64,000 bases of DNA, from assembly GCA_963845695.1 (NCBI GenBank), contig CAWJTQ010000013.1, forward strand, positions 744,001 to 808,000, in the 5' to 3' direction. Below the pieces are notes generated by a model. The model saw nothing but the letters and a program-made list of their open reading frames with translations, was not told the origin of the DNA and did no database searches. The position numbers were made by a program, and so were the translations under genes. The stretch is from CAWJTV01 sp963845695 (GTDB lineage: Bacteria; Planctomycetota; Planctomycetia; Isosphaerales; Isosphaeraceae). This document shows positions 1-9,585 of this stretch, piece after piece (the stretch's first letter is position 1; the number at the start of each line of letters is the position of its first letter).

Positions 1-165
1 CGTGGAGCGAAGGGGGTGCCGCGTTGTGGACCCGAGGCCGGAACCACGCCGAGGGCATCGAACCTCCGAGTGTGTCACCGCACAGCGGATGGGTCGTGCG
101 AGGGACAGCGAACCCGCAACGCGACGAGCCAGATGCTGTAAATTTGCACGTCTGGATATATATGA

Positions 166-330
166 GCCCTGGGGAGTGATCCCCAGGGCGACCCGGCCCC
201 TGGGGTCCTCCGGGTGTTCGACTTCTCCCGGCGGCCGATGGTCTACGTGCTGACGGGGGCGTTGTCGCAGACGAGCCGGTTGGATCCGGTCCAGTACCGG
301 GCGACGGTGGTGGGGGAGGAGAAGGAATAG
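166..330 (+). other. Coding-like tail of an unrecognised gene
   Basis: An open frame ending in TAG at 328-330 reads VFDFSRRPMVYVLTGALS and then a short charged tail, which looks like the end of a real protein rather than random sequence. The same frame has stops at 139-141 and about 163-165, so nothing upstream in the window can be its body. I do not recognise the family. It may be a truncated remnant or a frameshifted gene end. The rest of 1-416 shows no other gene. Confidence 0.25.
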
Positions 331-416
331 GCGGATGCCACGGCGCGGTGTAAGATTGAGGACGGCGCCGGTCGGCGGACCTCGATCATCGGATATCGCA
401 ATCGCAGGGAACCAGA

Positions 417-2044
417 ATGGCGGCTCTCAAAGACCAAGACCTGGCCGTCCTCGGCCGTTATTCCCGAGCCGTCATGCATATGCGTGATCGCCAAAGGGTT
501 AGTCGCCTTGCGCTGGGCCTAGGCGCGGGCGTGTCGCTCGATCTCGGATTCCCCAGCTGGAAGCAGCTCGTCGAACGCTTGGCGCAACATCCAGATTTCG
601 TCGGTGCAAGCATCCCTGAGGACGCTTCCCTGACCGTCAAAACGCAAGCACTAACTCAGCAACTCGAGAATACCGCCGGCAGGCGCTTCGCTGCGTCTGC
701 AGAGGCCGAACGCAAGGTGCGGTACCGCTGGATCCAGGCACTGCACAAAGTTCTATACGACCAGGTCCCGCGCGATGCGTCGCAACTCTCGCAATGCATC
801 CCTATCTGAAGCACTTTCTCAATTTGATCAAAGAATCCCCTCTGACAATCAACTATAATTTTGACGATTCCATCGAGAGAATCCTGGACTTCACGTACCA
901 TCAGGAGCAGGAGAGAATCAATGAACGCGTTTACGAGACGGTCTGGGAAGCCTCCACCCAATTCCGGCGCTCCAGCGGTGTGATCTACCATCCTAATGGG
1001 TTCCTTCCTCGTAGCCTCGTCGAAGGATTTAGCGACAATATCGTCTTCTCCGAAGGCGAGTTTGCCGATCAGCTCATTGACGTTATGGCCGGTCACTATG
1101 CCACGCTCGCTTCCCACCTCACTCGGCATACCTGCCTCTTTCTGGGCCTCTCTCTGTCGGACTCCACTCTTAAGCATCTGCTTAGGCACAACGTTCATCT
1201 CAATCCTGGACACACGCACTACTACGTGCGTTATTGGCATAACGAAGCCGACATACCGACCGATCCGTTGGACGCCGAAACCCTCGCCAACTTCGACGTT
1301 TACGGCGTGGTCACCCTGCACCTTACAAAGGAGGGCATGGCTAGCCTCGGACGCCTGATCTCCTGCGACAAGGCTGAATTGCAGGAGGCCCTCGATCGTC
1401 TCGGGCTGAGCAAGAAATATATCTATTACATTTCTGGGGCGGTCGGGTCGGGGAAGACCTCTGCGATTCACAAGCTCAAGAGCATGTCTACCCTGTCGGA
1501 ATGGACCGAGCCCCGTCCCGATTTACTGCAAGAGCCCCATGTCGAGCTCGACGAGGACCAGCGCCGCCAGGTCGATGACTGGGTATCCAGGCAATTTCGC
1601 AGCAAGAACTTCCGCCTGCTGGCCTCGGACGATCTTATTGTCGTATGTGACCGCACACCCCTTGATCCGCTTGTCTTCACGAAGGATGGCGAACTCTCTC
1701 GTCGCGCCAGGGATCATCTCACCATCATCCAGCCCAACCCGGGCGGTGCCGGGCTGCTCCCCGGCCATGTCATCCTCCTAACTGCCAGCCCCGAAGAACT
1801 CATGGCACGGGCGAAGGAGCGGCATAAAGGGGCTAACCTCACCTATCTGCGCGCCCAGCAGGCTTCCTTCAAGCGGCTTTTTGAGGGCGCTAACGGGGCC
1901 GTCACCACGCTGTCGACATCGTCCCGAACTGCGGCCAGCGTCGTACGCGTAATCAGCAAGATCATACATCTGGGACCATATAAGGAATTCGACTTGGCAG
2001 GAAAATTGCAAAGGCTCGCGGAGGACGACAATGCGTCGCTTTGA
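417..2044 (+). CDS. SIR2-like domain fused to P-loop nucleoside-kinase-like domain (frameshifted)
   Basis: Likely NAD-hydrolysing SIR2 effector joined to a kinase-like domain. The first frame (417-809) carries the nucleotide-binding start GAGVSLDLGFPSW at residues 36-48. The second (794-2044) carries NYNFDD (20-25), YHPNG with the probable catalytic His (66), and LFLGLSLSD (115-123). Together these make one SIR2 fold, so the gene is split by an apparent one-base loss near 785-797. After it come Walker A GAVGSGKTS (215-223), a kinase-style DRTPLDPL (286 on) and an R..R lid near ELMARAKER, as in deoxynucleoside or thymidylate kinases. The stop overlaps the next gene by 14 nt. The function as an anti-phage effector is inferred. 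The break is either an assembly error or an inactivating mutation; I see no convincing slippery site. Confidence 0.75.
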
Positions 2045-2549
2045 ACTCTATCTCGCCGCGCCGTTCTTTTCGGAAGGGGAACGTGCGTTCAACGAGATCG
2101 TCCTCCGTGAACTCGAGCCGTCCTGGAGCGTTTTCTACCCGTACCGCGACGGCGTGCGTATGGCCGAGCTGGTTGCGGAAGGGGTTGATCCCGGCACCGC
2201 AGCCCGGCAAGTCTGGCTGTGTGATGTGGAACGAATCCGTGACTGCCATGGCGTTGTCGCCGTTCTGGACGGACGGGTTCCCGACGAGGGCGTCTGCGTC
2301 GAGCTCGGGCTCGCATCTGCCCTTGGCAAGGCGGTGATCGGCCTGGTGACGGACACACGGGCCTGCTTCCGGTGGGGGGCGAATCCCATGATCACCGGAT
2401 GCTTAACGACTCTCTGCGATGAGCTAACCAAGCTTTCCGGTGACGTCACCCGGTTCATAGGTGTCCGCCATCCGAGCAAGTTGCCGGAAGAGGCAATACT
2501 TACGTTGACTACCGCAAGAACGCTTCATGAGATTCGGGCGATCCCCTGA
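2031..2549 (+). CDS. Nucleoside 2-deoxyribosyltransferase family protein
   Basis: The 172-residue protein has the family layout: an opening strand FELYLAAPFFSEGE, then DGRVPDEGVCVELGLASALG, in which Glu91 of the ELG motif matches the nucleophile position of nucleoside 2-deoxyribosyltransferases. Such enzymes cleave or exchange the N-glycosidic bond of deoxynucleosides, and relatives act on nucleoside monophosphates or NAD-like ligands. The ATG at 2031 lies inside the end of the SIR2-kinase gene and is preceded by GGAGG at about 2020, so the two are probably translationally coupled. That coupling suggests the pair works as one system on nucleotides. Substrate specificity cannot be read from the sequence. 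Confidence 0.8.
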   Translation: MRRFELYLAAPFFSEGERAFNEIVLRELEPSWSVFYPYRDGVRMAELVAEGVDPGTAARQVWLCDVERIRDCHGVVAVLDGRVPDEGVCVELGLASALGKAVIGLVTDTRACFRWGANPMITGCLTTLCDELTKLSGDVTRFIGVRHPSKLPEEAILTLTTARTLHEIRAIP

Positions 2550-2658
2550 CTGGCCCGGGCTGCGATCGCTGGTTGGGCGATCCCCTGACGGGTCACTCCC
2601 CTCCGTACTCCACCCCCCCGCGGTCTCCCGGAACAGGCCTGCGGCAGAGGAGCCGAGA

Positions 2659-4057
2659 TCACTGCTCCCTGATTTCCACGTCCTCGGCCAGGACGTTCCA
2701 GCCGTCGGCCTCGTCGAAGGCGATCCCTTCATTGGCGAGACGGATCGCGTACCGGCCATCACGGTTCAGGCTCGGCGAGGGGTCTGCCAGTTGCAAGGCC
2801 AGACGCCATCGGCCGCCTGGGGCATCGGCCGGTATCGGCATCGCACCCCTCAGCGTGACGGTGCCGGCCTCCGGGGCCCACCGGCGAGGGTCGGCGTCGG
2901 TGAGGGCGACGCGGAGCGTCCGATCGCCCTGCCTGAGCATGAGGGCCACCGGTGCGCGGCATGAGCAGGGAGGTGAAACCGACATTGTGCAGGTCCAGCT
3001 CGATGCGGAGCGTCCCGCCGGGTTTGACCACCTCCGTGATGCGCAGGCGGTCCGCCACGAGGCGATATCCGAGCCGGCGCTCGATGTGCTCGTACCCGGT
3101 GCCGCCCTGATATGCCGCCTTCTTCCAACCCTCGAGTGTGCCCCTGTGGTAGCTGCTGTTGAGGTAGGTCGCGTGGAGCAGCTCCAGCTCGCGGACGACC
3201 TGCGCGATCGGCGTGCGGGCCGAGGAGGGGACCGTCTCGCCGCCAAAGGGCGTAAAGCGGCCGTGCTCGGCGCACCACCGCAGCTCGCGCTCGCGGTCCC
3301 AGCCGGGTTGAGCGTATGTCCCCATGTCGGTCGGCAGGCTCAGAAGGGCGTCGTCGTGCCAGCCGACTCGGGATAACCGCGAATCGCCGTAGGCCGTCGC
3401 CTCGGTGAGCTCGGCGCCGCCGGGCACGCCTTCAAAGATGTCGCGGATGAACATCGGGCGCCGCACGTGCACAGTGATGGGTTGCGGCACGGCGTCGAGC
3501 AGAGCGAAGAGCACCGATCGGCGTGCTTGCAGCGAGGGCGGGTCGCCCCAATTCGACCCGTGCCACTCGCCCCAGGGGCCGAGGAATCCCGCCTGCACGC
3601 CGAAAAGGACGTCGCGATTCTCCTGGAAGATCGTCCCGAGCTGGCGGATGTGGCCGAGGATGCGGTTCATGTCCTTCGGATCGGAGCGGTAGTCCCGGCC
3701 GGTGAACCCGTACGCGAACCGGACGATCGTCTTCAGGCCGTTCTCCCGCGCCGCCGCGAAGGATCGCCGGACTTCATCGAGCTTTTCCGGGGTGAGATCG
3801 CGTTCCTTGAAGGCCTTCAGGTCGACTTCGACCAGCAGCAGGGTGATCCCGCGCTGGCGCAGCCCGTCCAGCCGGCCGATGCGGTGACTCATCCGCGGCG
3901 CGTAGAAGCCACGCTCCGGGTTCGGGAAGTTCTGAGAGCTCTCCCGGTAGCGGATCTCCCGCCATGCCGGCGCCTCCTGAGATTGAGACCGCCCCGGCGC
4001 GAGGCATAGCGCGATGAGGATGCCGAGGGTCAGGGACTGTCCGCGCAGGGTCGTCAC
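2659..4057 (-). CDS. Secreted DUF4874/DUF4832 domain protein (frameshifted near the C-terminus)
   Basis: A signal peptide (about residues 1-26, ending near GRSQSQ) leads into a DUF4874 region with NPERGFYAPR, a long TIM-barrel-like stretch around LKTIVRFAYGF and FLGPWGEWHG, and a DUF4832 tail with YLNSSYHRGTLEGWKKA. The frame from 4057 runs to 2759, but its last ~65 residues lose family character after LLMPR near 2955. The next frame resumes with APVALMLRQGDRTL and ends properly at 2659 with YAIRLANEGIAF and VLAEDVEI. One indel near 2950-2965 therefore splits the gene. The family is found with carbohydrate-active proteins; enzymatic activity is not established. Confidence 0.75.
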
Positions 4058-4225
4058 CGGTTTCGCTCCTTATGAGGTCGTCCAATCATAGCGACCCGCC
4101 TGGGCTGCGGTAAGGCCGTCAGCGACGTGCTCCTTCGAAATCAGAGGAGTGGGCGATCCGGCCTTTGGCCGGCGGTTCCCCTCCGAGGTCGCCTCTCCGA
4201 CTTCGTCCCCGGTGCACTGCCACTT

Positions 4226-4383
4226 AGAGCGCCTCGCGCTTGGGTTGCGCACGCCGCCGATACGAGCCCGAAGCGCCAGCGAGTGAGTGGATCGATGATC
4301 CCCGTCGGAACACACTCGCTGGCGCTTCGGGCTCGTATCGGCACTATGCCGTTGCGTGTGCAGCCCAACAGCGAAGCGCTCTA
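4226..4383. repeat. Long near-palindromic repeat element
   Basis: Perfect 29-bp inverted arms lie at 4257-4285 and 4313-4341 (core GAGCCCGAAGCGCCAGCGAG) around a 27-bp loop. The flanks are also imperfectly complementary out to AGAGCGC at 4226 and GCGCTCT at about 4383, so the whole 158 bp can fold as one long hairpin. It sits between two genes transcribed toward the left and has no reading frame of its own. It resembles a REP or MITE-like non-coding element. Confidence 0.75.
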
Positions 4384-4394
4384 GCCTCGTTCCA

Positions 4395-5051
4395 TCAAAA
4401 GAACCCGGCCCCCACATTGACCGTCAGCGCCAGGATGGTGGTGTTGAAGAAAAAGGCGAACACGCAATGCAGCGTCGTGATCCTGCGCATGTTCTTCGAG
4501 GTAACATTGATATCAGCAGTTGCCGTCGCAGTCCCGATGACGAACGAATAATAGACGAAATCCCAGTAATCCGGCGGCTCATGGCCCGGAAACTCCAGCC
4601 CTTCCGCCATCTCATCCTCAGGTCCCGCGTAGTATTCATGCGCATAATGAATCGCGAAGATCGTGTGGGCGAAAGTCCAGGACAGTAAGACGGTACCGCC
4701 CGCGAGCGCGATATGCTGCCATCCGCCATTGCCTTTCAACGTCTTGGCCGCGGCCATCTCCGTCATGGTCCCCCCCAGGCTGATCAGCGCCGTGATGGCG
4801 GCCAGGATGAGGATCACGATCTGCCCCTCGTCGTGCAGGGCGGCGCGGTAGCGGACTCGGTCGATGTTCGATCGCGCCATCATGACGGCCGCCAGGATCA
4901 GGTACAGCCCGGTGGCGCAATCCCAAGCCGCCAGCAGGCGCGTCGATGCCCGCCAGTCATGGGGCAGGACGAACCACAGAAGGATGCCCGCCAGGGCGGC
5001 GGTGAAGAACCTCGGCTGCGCCTTGAGAAATCTCACGGGATTCATATTCAT
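4395..5051 (-). CDS. DUF1345 integral membrane protein
   Basis: About 218 residues with four or more hydrophobic helices, including FFTAALAGILLWFVLP, GLYLILAAVMMA and IVILILAAITALISLGG. The signature end PDYWDFVYYSFVIGTATATADINVTSKNMRR is typical of DUF1345. The frame is open for 98 further codons upstream, but that part is hydrophilic and lacks family character, so I start at the ATG at 5051 (MNMNPVRFLKAQ); the ATG at 5045 is equally possible. Length then matches the family. The function is unknown; the motif around YYSFVIG recalls pore-like segments of ion channels. Confidence 0.8.
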   Translation of the reverse strand: MNMNPVRFLKAQPRFFTAALAGILLWFVLPHDWRASTRLLAAWDCATGLYLILAAVMMARSNIDRVRYRAALHDEGQIVILILAAITALISLGGTMTEMAAAKTLKGNGGWQHIALAGGTVLLSWTFAHTIFAIHYAHEYYAGPEDEMAEGLEFPGHEPPDYWDFVYYSFVIGTATATADINVTSKNMRRITTLHCVFAFFFNTTILALTVNVGAGFF

Positions 5052-5399
5052 TGCGGCTTTCGCGTTTGATTCTCTCGGGCCGAAGCGATTCCTCGGGGCG
5101 GTCAGGTGGACTACCTTCACCGGAACGCCGTGAGTCAGGACTGCTGATGCTATCACGCGGTGGAATCCCGCGTCATCGGCGATCCATTCCGGCCGCCCTG
5201 GGCCAGATACCGTCAGGCGCCGGTGTGGACGATCTCCTGAGGGCTCGGTTGTCAGCGACTCGCTCTCGGCTCGAAGCCAGGCAGAGCTGGATTTCTTCCC
5301 CGCTTTTCGATTCTCTGACAATTGTCGTTGCAGACGCGACATCAAGTGGTTAGGATGGCGCGAAAGTCAGACCTCTTCCTTCGCCTGGGGTTGTCGTTC

Positions 5400-6756
5400 A
5401 TGCCCACCCGATCCGAGAGCTCCGTGGCGGTGAGTGGCACGTCGTCGAAGACACTTCAATTGCTGCGCAAGCGGCTCCGCCAGTTGCTGAGGGTCACGCT
5501 CGTCCTGACGATCTGCCTCGCGGTCGCCACCACGGCTCTTGCCATCTGGTGGCTGAACAGCCTGAACGGACTCCCGGATATCGGCGACCCGTTCGATGTT
5601 GCGGCGTTCCGCGGCACTCCGCATTCCCGACGATCAGAACGCCCTCACGGATTTCCTCCGGGCCGGGAAACAGCTCACCCCCATGCCCATCGCCGTGTCC
5701 ATCTCGGATCCAAGGCTGCGCACGTGGCGCGAGGCAAACCGCCCGTCGGTGGATCTCGTCATCAAGGGTGCCGAACAAACCGATGGGATCTCGGGGCCGC
5801 CCGGCGAGCCACCAGCCGGTGAGGAGGACCCGCATGGGTATCCCATGGAGGGTGCCGGCGTGGGGTGGGGACTGCTTGAGCTGACGGTGGCGGAGGGTGA
5901 ACAGCGCGCAGAGAGCGGTGACATGGCCGGGGCCTGGGATTGCCATCGCGCCGTCCTCCGCATGTCGGCCCACGTAAGGCGGCGCGAGCGACTGAAGGAT
6001 CGCTTGCGTCTCAATCTCGAGTTCCCCAGGCTGAAGCAGCGGCTCGCGACCTGGGCGGCCAATCCGAGGACGACGATCCCCCAGCTTCGACGCGCTCTAG
6101 AGGAAGTGATCGAGTGCCGACCGAGACCCGAGTGGGATGCGTTCACACTCAAGTTGGAATATCTGGACCTCATGCGATTTCTGGACGGGCCGGTCAATCC
6201 CCCTGCTGAGCAGATCGAGGAGGAGTTGACCTATCGTCTGGGCGATGTGCAGTTGCCCTCTGGCCCGGGCTCCAACTCCACGGCGTCAAGCGCCGCCTCG
6301 CCCGCGAGCCTGAACGCAGCCGTCGCGTCATTCGACTGATCTTTGCCAACTGGCTGGCGCAGGTGCAGAATCCCGACCTGCGGCGACGCAAGCCGGCCGT
6401 GCGAGTGCGATTCCACGTTGCACAGCGGACGACCAGCATCGTGTTATATCCCGTCGGCCCCGAGGCGCCGGAGGGCGCGCAGCATGCTGCCACCGCAGGA
6501 GATCGCGGGCTGGCTACTATCGACCAACGACGCCAGGCTGGCATTCCGGTATGATTTCCTGGCATGGCCTTCCATTCGCCGGACGGAACAGCGTGGTTAT
6601 CGGGAACTGCTCGTACTCCTGGCCACGGAGATCTATCGCCGCGAACGCGGCAGCGACCCACCTTCCGACGAAGCCCTTGTCGGGACCTATCTCGAGAGCC
6701 TGCCCGACGACGGCTCGGCAGAATTGGCCGATGAGACGACGCCGGTTGTCGAGTAG
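5400..6756 (+). pseudogene. Planctomycete hypothetical membrane-anchored protein broken by three frameshifts
   Basis: A single-pass N-terminus (TLVLTICLAVATTALAIWWL) is followed by LPDIGDPFDVAAFR. Reading continues in a second frame from RIPDDQNALTDFLRAG near 5620, a third from about 6262 (RRVIRLIFANWLAQVQNPDL), and returns to another frame near 6478 with MLPPQEIAGWLLSTNDARLAFRYDFLAW and LVLLATEIYRRERG, ending with TAG at 6754-6756. Each segment carries on the same style of sequence, so this was one ~450-residue gene. I recognise it only as a hypothetical planctomycete family with an IPDDQNA motif. The start could also be ATG 5355. Three breaks suggest either true decay or poor consensus. Confidence 0.55.
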
Positions 6757-6825
6757 GACTCGGCGCCCCTTTAGACCCATCGGTGGATGGTCGCCGCGCG
6801 AGCACCTGAGGTTCGATACCAACGA

Positions 6826-6960
6826 TCAATACGCCACAGCGAGCCGGGCCAGGATGCGGAATAGCCGAGCAAGCAGCGGGTGCTCCAGCCGCCAGGTGAT
6901 GCTCATCGGCGGGCTGCCGATGTGGTCGAGATAGCGCCACCGGGCTGAGGAAGAAGTAGG
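6826..6960 (-). pseudogene. C-terminal remnant of a DUF3427 helicase-associated protein
   Basis: On the minus strand AQPYFFLSP (one frame) continues after a break as ARWRYLDHIGSPPMSITWRL and LARLFRILARLA, ending with TGA at 6826-6828. This is the conserved end of DUF3427, the domain that closes many DEAD/DEAH phage-defence-type helicases. Only about 45 codons remain; the junction with the next fragment lies at about 6955-6964. A second, non-identical DUF3427 remnant is at 8409-8960. Confidence 0.6.
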
Positions 6961-6963
6961 GTT

Positions 6964-7134
6964 GTGCTCGTCATCCGCACGTCCGACGGGCGGATTCGCT
7001 GGATGGACGTCCGGGCCTACCTCCAGCGCGAACACGACGCCGGGCGCGAGGTCAAGCAGATCGTCTTCAACGGCGAGCCGTTCACGGCGGTCACCGTTCG
7101 GGCGATGCGGGACAAGGTCCTCGGCAAGCCGTGA
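6964..7134 (+). pseudogene. Short C-terminal gene fragment (RTSDGRIRWMDVRAYL type)
   Basis: A 56-codon frame from GTG 6964 to TGA 7132-7134 reads VLVIRTSDGRIRWMDVRAYL, QIVFNGEPFTA and VRAMRDKVLGKP. The pattern (DG.IRWM.V..YL...GR.VKQIVF.GEPFTA) looks like the end of a longer conserved planctomycete protein of the kind found next to restriction or DUF4365-type genes; the exact family is not certain. It abuts the DUF3427 remnant on the opposite strand with almost no spacer, so both are probably rearrangement debris. Confidence 0.4.
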
Positions 7135-7166
7135 GCCGCCTGCGAAGGCTTCTTCGCTGCATCCGC

Positions 7167-8265
7167 TCAGGACTCGACGTGGTAGTCACCCGGCAGATTT
7201 CCTGGCGAATAGTCCGTTTGCTTCATCCGATCCACTACCGAGAAATGCAACACGGATCCCGGCTCGATCGGCCGGCGGCGGCCGCGGTGCGAGCCCTGCC
7301 AGCACATTTGCTTCGCCTGGTCGTTCCAGCTCCGGCGTGGGAGGTACTCCAGGCCCTTCCAGAATCCCATCAGTGATTCATGGATCGGGCCGCAGGAATC
7401 CGGCGGCGGCTTGGTCTTCGAATCCATCAGATACTGGCGCTCCGCGGCGTTGACCAGCAAACCGAACGCTTCCGTCTCGCGGATCATCCAGGCGAGCGAA
7501 ACCTTGGCGAGTGTCGCCTCTTTTTCCGGGTAGCCGCCTCCCACGTCGGAGTGGACGCCGGCAAACCAGACCTGCTTGCATGTCGCCTGTTGCTCCTTCG
7601 TGGGGAAGTACAGATTCGGCGGAAAGCAGGCGCGCCGCTCATCGATAGCCAGGGCATGGCGGAAGTGGGTGATCGACGAGTTCGTCGCGGTGTGCGGCAA
7701 GGTCTGGAAGTTCCAGAACCAGCCGAACGAGCTGACGGTGTCCCACGCACCGACGAAGTGGATCCGCGGCTTGGTGGGGACGCCGAAACAGCGGTTGAAC
7801 CGGTTGCCGCCCGCAAAGCGCTGCGAGAGCTGGTAAACGTTGGCCTCGTTGGCATAGATCGACCAGGCAAGCGGTGCGAGGTTCTCCAGTTCGGGTCTCA
7901 GGATGCCCAGGAAGTGAATCAGACCGGCAACGGCCCGCACCGTGTAGGCCCCACGACTGAAACCGAACAAGTAGATCTGGTCGCCAGGTTGATAATTCGA
8001 CGCGAGGAAGCGGTAGGCGGCGATCACGTTCTCGCGGACTCGCAAGCCAATGGCCGCATCGAGCCGCCGGCTGAGAAACTTGCGCGCCACCGAGATGGCC
8101 GTCGGATCAACCAGCGTGCCGACGCCGGCGTCGTAGTAAGCCACCTGACGCTGGTCGGCGCTCCAGCATGCGGAAGAGCCGCAGGACGTTGGTCGAGTCG
8201 GTGGCGACTTCATTGTCGGTGCCGTCACAGCACACAACGAGATTCCTGGGCACAATCACCCCCAT
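7167..8265 (-). CDS. DUF2235 alpha/beta-hydrolase, Tle1-like (frameshifted near N-terminus)
   Basis: The start MGVIVPRNLVVCCDGTDNE at 8265 is the classic DUF2235 opening. Near 8153-8165 the frame changes and continues with DQRQVAYYDAGVGT, YQPGDQIYLFGFSRGAYTVRA (nucleophile Ser in GFSRGA), HFVGAWDTVSSFG and VWFAGVHSDVGGGYPE (probable acid residue) to the stop at 7167. DUF2235 includes type VI phospholipase effectors, but many members are not secreted and no T6SS genes are visible here. About 365 residues after repair, normal for the family. It lies among gene fragments, which suggests a recombining accessory spot. Confidence 0.75.
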
Positions 8266-8408
8266 CAAAGGCGAATCATAGCTTCCCGGAAACCCGCCCC
8301 CGTTTCGCCGGGACAGCGATCTCCATCGCCCCGACCCGCGTCGCTGCGAGCCGATGCTTGGTCCAATCTCCTCTCCCGTCACCGGCGGACGCAAGTGACT
8401 TCGTATCA

Positions 8409-8960
8409 TTAATCCGTGAGAATGACTGGTTTCACGAGGTTCCGACCGTCATCGTGTTCGCGTTTCCCGAATGAGGACCCTTCCATGTAGTGCGCCGGGC
8501 CGAGGAAGAAGACGGGTTGAGCCAGGCCATTGCGGTTCTTGTGCTCTCGGCCGAAGAGCAGGACGGTGTAGCCCCGTGCGGCGTGCTCGACGTAGCGGCG
8601 CCCCGTGGGGGAGTCGGCCGAGGTCGTGCTCTGCGACTGCCCGTGGAAGACCTGCTCGTTGATGGCATAATCCTGGTACATCGTCGTCGGCGAGTAGTCC
8701 TTCTCGGTCTTGTGCAGGGTGACGAAGAAGACGTCCGCCTTGATGTCAGGGAGGTGGCGGACGCCTTCGCGCATGTCGGGCTGTTTGAGACGGGTGCGAT
8801 GCCCCAGCGCGGCCATGACTTCATCGCGGGTATAGGGAGCATGGAGCGTCAGCGGGCCGTCGAAGGGCAGGGCCAGGGGCGGGGCCACGGAATCGATGCA
8901 GCCCAGCCGGTAGCCGAGCAGCTCACGCAGCTCATCGCGCAGCGTCGCGTTCGCAGACAC
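8409..8960 (-). pseudogene. DUF3427 domain fragment of a DEAD/DEAH helicase
   Basis: The 183-codon frame contains PLTLHAPYTRDEVMAALGH, FFVTLHKTEKDYSPTTMYQD, INEQVFHGQSQSTT, SPTGRRYVEHAARGYTVLLF and QPVFFLGPAHYMEGS, all hallmarks of DUF3427. No helicase or phospholipase-D-like nuclease body lies upstream: from 8961 to about 9170 the minus strand has no matching sequence. The expected final MSITWRL segment is also missing, replaced by an unrelated tail. It is therefore a truncated internal piece, not a working gene. A different copy of the missing end survives at 6826-6960. Confidence 0.65.
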
Positions 8961-9177
8961 CCATGTGTCGCGCCTCTCGTCGCCGCTGGCGCCCTCGGCT
9001 CACAGGTGTAGGGCGTTTGCGGCGACGAGGGCGTGCCCTGTGCGCGGGGGTCCGGCTGGCCGAAAAAGTTCAACGACCGCGATGACGGCCAGGATTGGCC
9101 GATTCGCCGCGTTGAGGTGTCACCGATCGTGCGATTTCCTGGCTCTTGTTGCAGGCGTTGAATATTATACCACACGG

Positions 9178-9213
9178 TTGACTAACTGATCGCGCCGGAC
9201 TACACTCAACCAG
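9178..9213 (+). promoter_or_regulatory. Promoter with possible ArsR operator, leaderless start
   Basis: TTGACT (9178-9183) and TACACT (9201-9206) are separated by 17 nt, a good sigma-70 promoter. The ATG of the ArsR gene at 9214 is about 8 nt past the -10 box, so the transcript would have essentially no leader. GGTTGA at 9177-9182 and TCAACC at 9206-9211 form an inverted pair around the promoter and could be operator half-sites for autoregulation. Confidence 0.5.
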
Positions 9214-9585
9214 ATGGTTAAACAACAGGGTGCCTCGCTGGACGATGTGTTTCATGCTCTGGCCGATCCGACCCGGCGAGCGATGCTTCGTAGCCTCGCA
9301 GCCGGCGAGCGGAACATTGGCGAGTTGGCGGCACCGTTTCGCATGTCGTTTGCCGCCGCCTCCAAGCACGTGAGGGTGCTGGAGAGCGCCGGACTGGTCC
9401 GCCGCCGGGTGCAGGGCCGATCGCATATCTGCCGCATTGAGCCAGCTCCCCTGGCAGCGGCGGAGGAATGGCTGCGTTACTACGAACGGTTCTGGACCAA
9501 ACGGCTGGACGCGCTCGATGCCCTGCTCAAAGCCGAGGACCGCGCAGGCGCCCCCCAATCGCACCCCAAGAAAGGACAACGATGA
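9214..9585 (+). CDS. ArsR/SmtB-family transcriptional regulator
   Basis: The 123-residue protein starts LDDVFHALADPTRRAMLRSL and has the winged helix ERNIGELAAPFRMSFAAASKHVRVLESAGLVRRR followed by an ICRIEP wing and EEWLRYYERFW. This is the ArsR subtype that lacks metal-binding cysteines and pairs with SRPBCC proteins. The TGA overlaps the ATG of the next gene (ATGATG at 9582), so the two are translationally coupled. It probably represses its own operon from the overlapping promoter. A related pair occurs at 60789-61516. Confidence 0.9.
   Translation: MVKQQGASLDDVFHALADPTRRAMLRSLAAGERNIGELAAPFRMSFAAASKHVRVLESAGLVRRRVQGRSHICRIEPAPLAAAEEWLRYYERFWTKRLDALDALLKAEDRAGAPQSHPKKGQR

Noticed and set aside
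7167..8265. Type VI secretion effector locus
   Set aside because: DUF2235 alone is not sufficient; no VgrG, PAAR, Hcp or immunity gene is in the window.
6826..8960. One DUF3427 helicase split by an inserted DUF2235 gene
   Set aside because: Both pieces include the same FFLxPA region with diverged DNA, so they are separate copies.
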